Below, one piece after another: positions 59,904 to 64,000 of a stretch of DNA of 64,000 nt (its first letter is position 1; each line of letters begins with the position of its first letter). A model generated the notes under the pieces. That model was given only the letters and a program-made list of their open reading frames with translations. It was not told the origin of the DNA and ran no database searches. The stretch is from NCBI RefSeq assembly GCF_044466355.1, contig NZ_JBITMQ010000019.1, forward strand, positions 1 to 64,000. Reading direction: 5' to 3'. The translations under genes were made by a program, and so were the position numbers. This DNA comes from Actinophytocola sp044466355 (GTDB lineage Bacteria > Actinomycetota > Actinomycetes > Mycobacteriales > Pseudonocardiaceae).

Positions 59904-59919
59904 GGGGAAAAGGGCCGAC

Positions 59920-60813
59920 ATGGCTGGACACACCGACAACCAGATCCGGATAGAGGCGCCGTTCCAGCTCGTCTGGGACATCACCAACGACGTCCCGAAC
60001 TGGCCGGACCTCTTCACCGAGTACGCCGCGACCGACGTGCTGAGCGAGGAAGGCGACACGATCACCTTCCGGCTGACCATGTACCCCGACGACAACGGCA
60101 CCGTGTGGAGCTGGGTCAGCGAGCGCACGCGCTACCTCGACGAGAAGCGCACCCACTCCCACCGCATCGAGACCGGTCCGTTCGAGTACATGAACCTCGA
60201 CTGGTACTACGAGGAGGTCGAGGGCGCCGTCATCCTCCGCTGGGTGCAGGACTTCCACATGAAGGACACCGCGCCGGTGGACGACGAGTGGATGGTCAAC
60301 AACATCAACAAGAACTCCAAGGTCCAGATGCAGATCATCAAGGACAAGATCGAGAAGGTGTACCACTCGCGCCGGGCGAGTGACAAGAAGGTCGTGTCCA
60401 TCCACGACTGCCCGCAGGACCACCGCCGCGGCGGCACGATCCAGACGCTGCTGTCGCCGCGCACGGTCGGCTCGACGTCCGGGTTCATGGGCGGCGCGAC
60501 GCTGGCGACCGGCGAGGCGATCGCCGAGCACCTGCACCCGTACAGCGAGGAGTTCGTGTTCTGCATCCGCGGGCACCTCGAGGTGGACATCGACGACGAG
60601 GTCGTGGACCTGCCCGCGGGCAGCGCGATCCTCGTGCCGAAGGACACCCGCCACCGGCTGCGCAACGTCGGCGACGAGGAGGTCTTCGCGGTGTTCCACC
60701 TGGGGCCGCTCGCGCCGCGCCCGGAGCTGGGGCACGTGGACACGGAGACCCGCGAGGAAGCGGCCGCGGTGGCGGCGCGCATCCTGGCGGACCGCCAGAA
60801 GAAGGCGGCGTGA
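59920..60813 (+). CDS. Aromatase/cyclase fused to a cupin domain
   Basis: A 297-residue two-domain protein. Residues 1-150 are a START/Bet v1-type aromatase-cyclase very like the N-terminal domain of TcmN and whiE-ORFVI: TDNQIRIEAPFQLVWDITND, RIETGPFEYMNLDWYY and LRWVQDFHMKDTAPVDD. Residues about 165-280 are a cupin like TcmJ: EHLHPYSEEFVFCIRGHLEV, then PAGSAILVPKDTRHRL. TcmN-type domains fold and aromatise the first rings; TcmJ-type cupins assist ring closure. In tetracenomycin loci these are separate genes, so this is a natural fusion. KS-alpha overlaps its stop (GTGA). Confidence 0.9.
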   Translation: MAGHTDNQIRIEAPFQLVWDITNDVPNWPDLFTEYAATDVLSEEGDTITFRLTMYPDDNGTVWSWVSERTRYLDEKRTHSHRIETGPFEYMNLDWYYEEVEGAVILRWVQDFHMKDTAPVDDEWMVNNINKNSKVQMQIIKDKIEKVYHSRRASDKKVVSIHDCPQDHRRGGTIQTLLSPRTVGSTSGFMGGATLATGEAIAEHLHPYSEEFVFCIRGHLEVDIDDEVVDLPAGSAILVPKDTRHRLRNVGDEEVFAVFHLGPLAPRPELGHVDTETREEAAAVAARILADRQKKAA

Positions 60814-62072
60814 GGCGGGTAGTCGTCACGGGGGTGGGTGTTGTTGCCCCCGGTGGCGTCACTAGAACCCAGTTCTGGGACACCCTGACCGCGGGACGCA
60901 CCGCGACCCGCAAGATCACCTTCTTCGACGCGGCCAAGTTCCGGTCGCGGGTGGCCGCCGAGGCCGACTTCGACCCGGTCGCCGCGGGCCTCTCCGCACA
61001 GGAGATCCGGCGGGCCGACCGGTACGTCCAGTTCGGACTGGCGTGCGCCGCCGAGGCGCTCACCGACTCCGGCCTGGAGCTCGACGAGCGGACGCTCGAG
61101 AACACCGGTGTGGTCATGGGTTCCGCGGTCGGTGGCACGATGGCGCTCGAGGACGAGTACGTCGCCGTGTCCAACACCGGCAAGGAATGGCTGGTCGACC
61201 ACACCTACGCCGGCCCGTTCCTGTACCAGGCGCTGGTGCCGTCGTCGCTGGCGGCGGACATCGCGCACCGGTACGGCACGCACGGCCCGGCGCAGGTGGT
61301 CTCCACCGGCTGCACGTCGGGCATCGACGCCATCGGCTACGCGTGGCACCTGGTGCAGGACGGGGAGGCCGACGTCGTCATCGCGGGCGCGTCGGACAGC
61401 CCGATCTCGCCGGTGACGGTCTCCTCGTTCGACGCCATCAAGGCGACGACCCCGGAGAACGACGACCCGGAGCACGCCTCGCGCCCGTTCGACAAGACCC
61501 GCAAGGGTTTCGTCATGGGCGAGGGCGGCGCGGTGCTGATCCTCGAGGAGCTCGGGCACGCGCTCGCGCGCGGCGCGAAGATCTACTGCGAGGTCACGGG
61601 CTACGCGAGCCGCAGCAACGGGTTCCACATGACCGGCCTGCGGCCGGACGGGCTGGAGATGTCCGAGGCGATCACCGTGTCGCTCAACCAGGGCCGCACC
61701 AACCCGACCGACGTCGACTACATCTGCGCGCACGGTTCCGGCACCAAGCAGAACGACCGCCACGAGACGGCGGCGTTCAAACGGGCGCTCGGCGACCACG
61801 CGTACCGGACGCCGGTCAGCTCGATCAAGTCGATGATCGGGCACTCGCTCGGTGCGATCGGGGCCATCGAGATGGCCGCGTGCGCGCTGACGATCGACAC
61901 GGGCGTGATCGCGCCGACGGCCAACTGGTCGCAGCGTGACCCGGAGTGCGATCTGGACTACACGCCGAACACCGCGCGTGAGGCCAAGGTGGACGTCGCG
62001 CTGTCGGTCGGCAGCGGGTTCGGCGGGTTCCAGTCGGCAATGGTGTTCAGCCGCTTGAAGGAGGCCGCATGA
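60810..62072 (+). CDS. Type II PKS ketosynthase alpha (KS-alpha)
   Basis: A 420-residue KS-alpha of typical length. The nucleophile is Cys168 in STGCTSGIDAIGYA; the His residues are in ICAHGSGTKQNDRHET and SMIGHSLGAIGAIE. RRVVVTGVGVVAPGG opens the fold. It condenses malonyl-ACP units with the KS-beta partner. Translation is coupled to the aromatase-cupin gene (GTG start in the TGA) and to KS-beta (ATGA). Overall similarity is to KS-alphas making tetracyclic or pentangular aromatic polyketides, but chain length cannot be called from sequence reading. Confidence 0.95.
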   Translation: MRRVVVTGVGVVAPGGVTRTQFWDTLTAGRTATRKITFFDAAKFRSRVAAEADFDPVAAGLSAQEIRRADRYVQFGLACAAEALTDSGLELDERTLENTGVVMGSAVGGTMALEDEYVAVSNTGKEWLVDHTYAGPFLYQALVPSSLAADIAHRYGTHGPAQVVSTGCTSGIDAIGYAWHLVQDGEADVVIAGASDSPISPVTVSSFDAIKATTPENDDPEHASRPFDKTRKGFVMGEGGAVLILEELGHALARGAKIYCEVTGYASRSNGFHMTGLRPDGLEMSEAITVSLNQGRTNPTDVDYICAHGSGTKQNDRHETAAFKRALGDHAYRTPVSSIKSMIGHSLGAIGAIEMAACALTIDTGVIAPTANWSQRDPECDLDYTPNTAREAKVDVALSVGSGFGGFQSAMVFSRLKEAA

Positions 62073-63304
62073 CCAGCACACGTGTGGTCATCACCGGTGT
62101 CGGAGTCGTCGCGCCCTCGGGCATCGGCGCGGACGCGCACTGGAAGACCGTGCTCGACGGGACCTCGAAGCTCGGCCGGATCACGCGGTTCGACCCGTCG
62201 TCGTACCCGGTGACGCTCGCGGGCGAGGTGCCGGAGTTCGACGTGGACGACTACGTCTCGGCCCGGCTGAAGGTCGCCACCGACCGGTGGACCTGGCACG
62301 GCTTCGCCGCGGCACAGGAGGCGCTGGAGGACTCGGGTGTCGACCTGTCGACGATCGACCCGTACGACACCGCGGTGGCGCTCGCGTCGTCGTCCGGTGG
62401 CAACGAGTTCGGTCAGCGCGAGCTGCAGGCGCTGTGGTCGGAGCCGGACGGCAAGGTCAGCGTGTACCAGTCGATCGCGTGGTTCTACGCGGCGAGCGTC
62501 GGGCAGATCTCCATCCTGCACCAGCTCAAGGGCCAGTGCAGTGTGCTGGTCGCCGAGAGCGCGGGCGGGCTGGACAGCTTCGCGCAGGCCGCGCGGACCA
62601 TCCGCCGCGGCACCAAGGTCGTGCTGGCGGGCGGGACGGAAGGCCCGTTGTCGCCGTACGCGCTGACCTGCCAGCTGTCCACCGGGCGGCTGTCCACCTC
62701 GGACGACCCGGCCACCGCGTACCGGCCCTTCGACGCGGGCGCGCGTGGCTACGTCGCGGCCGAGGGTGGCGCGGTGCTGCTCCTCGAGGACCTCGACCAC
62801 GCGCTCGCGCGCGGTGCGGAGATCCACGGCGAGGTGCTCGGCTGGGCCGCCACGCACGACGGCAGGGCGAGCAGGCCAGGCGACGGCGGCGACGTCGAGC
62901 AGTACGCCAGGGCCATGCGGCTCGCGCTGGCGCGAGCGGACCGCGCCACGTCCGATGTGGACGTCGTGTTCCCGGACGCGGTCGGCGTGCCGGCGGCGGA
63001 CCGGTCCGAGGCCGACGCGCTGCGCGCGGTGTTCGGCGCGGACACCGACGTCGCGGTCACCACGCAGAAGGGCACCCTGGGTCGGATGTACCAGGGCGGC
63101 GCCGCGGTCGACGTGGCCACGGCCCTGCAGGCCATGCGCTACGACATGGTGCCCGCCACCAACGGGCTCACCGACCCCGCCCCGGGTTGCGAGCTCAACT
63201 TCGTGCGCGAGACCACGGCCGCGCGCACGTCGGTGGCGATGATCAACGCCCGCGGCTACGACGGCTACAACACGTCGCTGGTCGTCGGCCGGTACGAGGA
63301 CTGA
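62069..63304 (+). CDS. Type II PKS chain-length factor (KS-beta)
   Basis: A 411-residue KS-beta/CLF. RVVITGVGVVAPSGIG opens the fold as in KS-alpha, but the nucleophile Cys is replaced. The aligned segment is VAESAGGLDSF with Ser164, where most CLFs have Gln (EQAGG). The catalytic His motifs are also absent, so it cannot condense and instead shapes the chain-length cavity. It is coupled to KS-alpha by an ATGA overlap; the ABM monooxygenase starts 8 bp after its stop. The Ser variant is worth noting because Gln is thought to aid malonyl decarboxylation during priming. Confidence 0.93.
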   Translation: MTSTRVVITGVGVVAPSGIGADAHWKTVLDGTSKLGRITRFDPSSYPVTLAGEVPEFDVDDYVSARLKVATDRWTWHGFAAAQEALEDSGVDLSTIDPYDTAVALASSSGGNEFGQRELQALWSEPDGKVSVYQSIAWFYAASVGQISILHQLKGQCSVLVAESAGGLDSFAQAARTIRRGTKVVLAGGTEGPLSPYALTCQLSTGRLSTSDDPATAYRPFDAGARGYVAAEGGAVLLLEDLDHALARGAEIHGEVLGWAATHDGRASRPGDGGDVEQYARAMRLALARADRATSDVDVVFPDAVGVPAADRSEADALRAVFGADTDVAVTTQKGTLGRMYQGGAAVDVATALQAMRYDMVPATNGLTDPAPGCELNFVRETTAARTSVAMINARGYDGYNTSLVVGRYED

Positions 63305-63312
63305 GGAAGCCC

Positions 63313-63669
63313 ATGCCAGACAACGACAACGGCCAGGCGGGAAACGGCCACGCGCGGATCGTCTTCCTGGTCCGCGTCCCGGCCGAACGCACCGACGAGT
63401 TCCTGCGCGCCTACGAGCGGATCCGCTACGAGGTCGCGGAGGGCGTGCCCGGCCACATCCTGGACCAGGTCTGCCAGTCCCCGGCCGACCCGGAGCAGTG
63501 GCTGATCACGAGCGAGTGGGAGTCGCTGGAGCACTTCGTGACCTGGGAGCAGAGCCCGGGACACCGCGAGCTGGCCGGCCCGATGCGGGCGTGCATGAGC
63601 GAGGCCAAGTCGATCAAGTTCGTCGTCAGGAAGGAAACCACCAAGGACGAGGGCAGGCTCGCGAGCTGA
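63313..63669 (+). CDS. Antibiotic-biosynthesis monooxygenase (ABM domain)
   Basis: A 118-residue ABM-fold protein: ARIVFLVRVPAERTDEFLRA, YEVAEGVPGHILDQVCQSPA, WLITSEWESLEHFVTWEQSP. It resembles TcmH/ActVA-6-type anthrone oxygenases, which oxidise an anthrone to a quinone without a cofactor, so quinone formation in the type II product is likely. It lies between KS-beta and a membrane protein, on the same transcript. The ATG at 63313 is the only good start; a weak GGAAG precedes it. Confidence 0.85.
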   Translation: MPDNDNGQAGNGHARIVFLVRVPAERTDEFLRAYERIRYEVAEGVPGHILDQVCQSPADPEQWLITSEWESLEHFVTWEQSPGHRELAGPMRACMSEAKSIKFVVRKETTKDEGRLAS

Positions 63670-63718
63670 GTGCCCGCTGACGATCTCCCTGGTGTCGAGA
63701 AACTGATTTGGAGCAGGA

Positions 63719-64000
63719 ATGGACACCGTTCTCAACATTCTGGGCATCTGGGTCCTCGCCTCGGCGGGTATCCAGCTGGGCACCCTCTGGATCATGAAGC
63801 TGTCGATCCTGCCGTTGCTCAACGCGCAGCCCTACGGCCGCTGGGTCAACACCTGCCAGCTCATCAAGATGCACGTGTTCCACCCGATCGCGGTGTGGAT
63901 GGGTGTGATCGCGGGCAGCCTGGGCGTGGTGGCCGCGTTCCTCACGTCGTCCACCGCCGCCACGGTGTTCTTCCTCGTCGGCTCCGTCGGCATGCTCGGC
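63719..64000 (+). CDS. DUF1772-like membrane protein (partial, runs off the window)
   Basis: The first 94 residues of a membrane protein truncated by the window edge. The visible helices are NILGIWVLASAGIQLGTLWI, FHPIAVWMGVIAGSLGVVAA and ATVFFLVGSVGMLG, separated by a polar segment with PYGRWVNTCQLIKMH. The pattern resembles DUF1772/anthrone-oxygenase-type membrane proteins found in polyketide clusters, but this assignment is tentative. GGAGCAGGA directly precedes the ATG at 63719. It is in line with the PKS operon, so it is probably a cluster member. Confidence 0.6.
   Translation, partial: MDTVLNILGIWVLASAGIQLGTLWIMKLSILPLLNAQPYGRWVNTCQLIKMHVFHPIAVWMGVIAGSLGVVAAFLTSSTAATVFFLVGSVGMLG

Overview
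The window looks like chromosomal DNA of a high-GC filamentous actinomycete, most likely of the Pseudonocardiaceae (Lentzea, Saccharothrix, Actinosynnema or Amycolatopsis type). The grounds are strong G/C bias at third codon positions, GTG/TTG starts, ATGA/GTGA overlaps between genes, rare TTA codons confined to one region, and intergenic palindromes of a kind common in that family. Placement below order level is inference. No rRNA, tRNA, CRISPR array, insertion sequence or phage gene was seen. No gap between genes exceeds 300 bp; the longest, about 290 bp at 9962-10252, holds two DnaA-box-like sites and a degenerate palindromic repeat.

1-20 kb is mostly housekeeping or general accessory DNA. 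It holds a 5'-degraded YdcF-like gene, a GT9-like glycosyltransferase, a DUF402 protein, LysR and TetR regulators each divergent from a neighbour with a visible operator-like repeat, a GH1 beta-glucosidase with an MFS transporter, a LicD-methyltransferase fusion, and a coupled membrane/DNA module (GlsB-like protein, YqiJ/NfeD-like protein, flotillin, 1626-residue AAA+ ATPase). A Cys/Met-metabolism PLP enzyme closes this part.

20-35 kb looks like the left part of a biosynthetic gene cluster. A ThDP-dependent E1 alpha/beta pair without E2 is coupled to a SnoaL-like protein and a flavoprotein (20.15-23.99 kb). An F420-type oxidoreductase and small proteins follow. Next is a tightly overlapping amino-sugar-like cassette (26.3-31.0 kb): a truncated nucleotide-sugar dehydrogenase, a Gfo/Idh/MocA oxidoreductase, two tandem DegT aminotransferases and a TIM-barrel isomerase. 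A free-standing trpF and a minus-strand operon (LLM oxidoreductase, SchA/CurD protein, SDR, amidohydrolase, cupin) complete it.

35-56 kb holds an iterative type I PKS with the 6-methylsalicylate-synthase layout (KS-AT-DH-KR-ACP) and an aromatic-acid adenylating ligase. Then come an aromatic-acid-type MFS transporter, a second MFS transporter, a P450, a membrane O-acyltransferase, a two-component system and a MacB-type ABC exporter. Clear hairpin terminators separate many of these genes. The PKS, both transporters, the acyltransferase and a small unknown gene carry TTA codons, suggesting bldA-type control.

56-64 kb, running off the right edge, is a type II aromatic PKS locus of tetracenomycin/spore-pigment type. 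It has a redox pair, a SnoaL-like cyclase, a quinone oxidoreductase, a TcmI-like cyclase, an ACP, a TcmN-like aromatase fused to a TcmJ-like cupin, KS-alpha, KS-beta, an ABM monooxygenase and a partial membrane protein. Taken together (inference), the locus may join an aromatic type II polyketide, a salicylate-type acyl group and an amino-sugar-like unit. No glycosyltransferase, methyltransferase or dTDP-sugar gene is seen between 20 and 64 kb, so either the cluster continues to the right or the units are joined in an unusual way.
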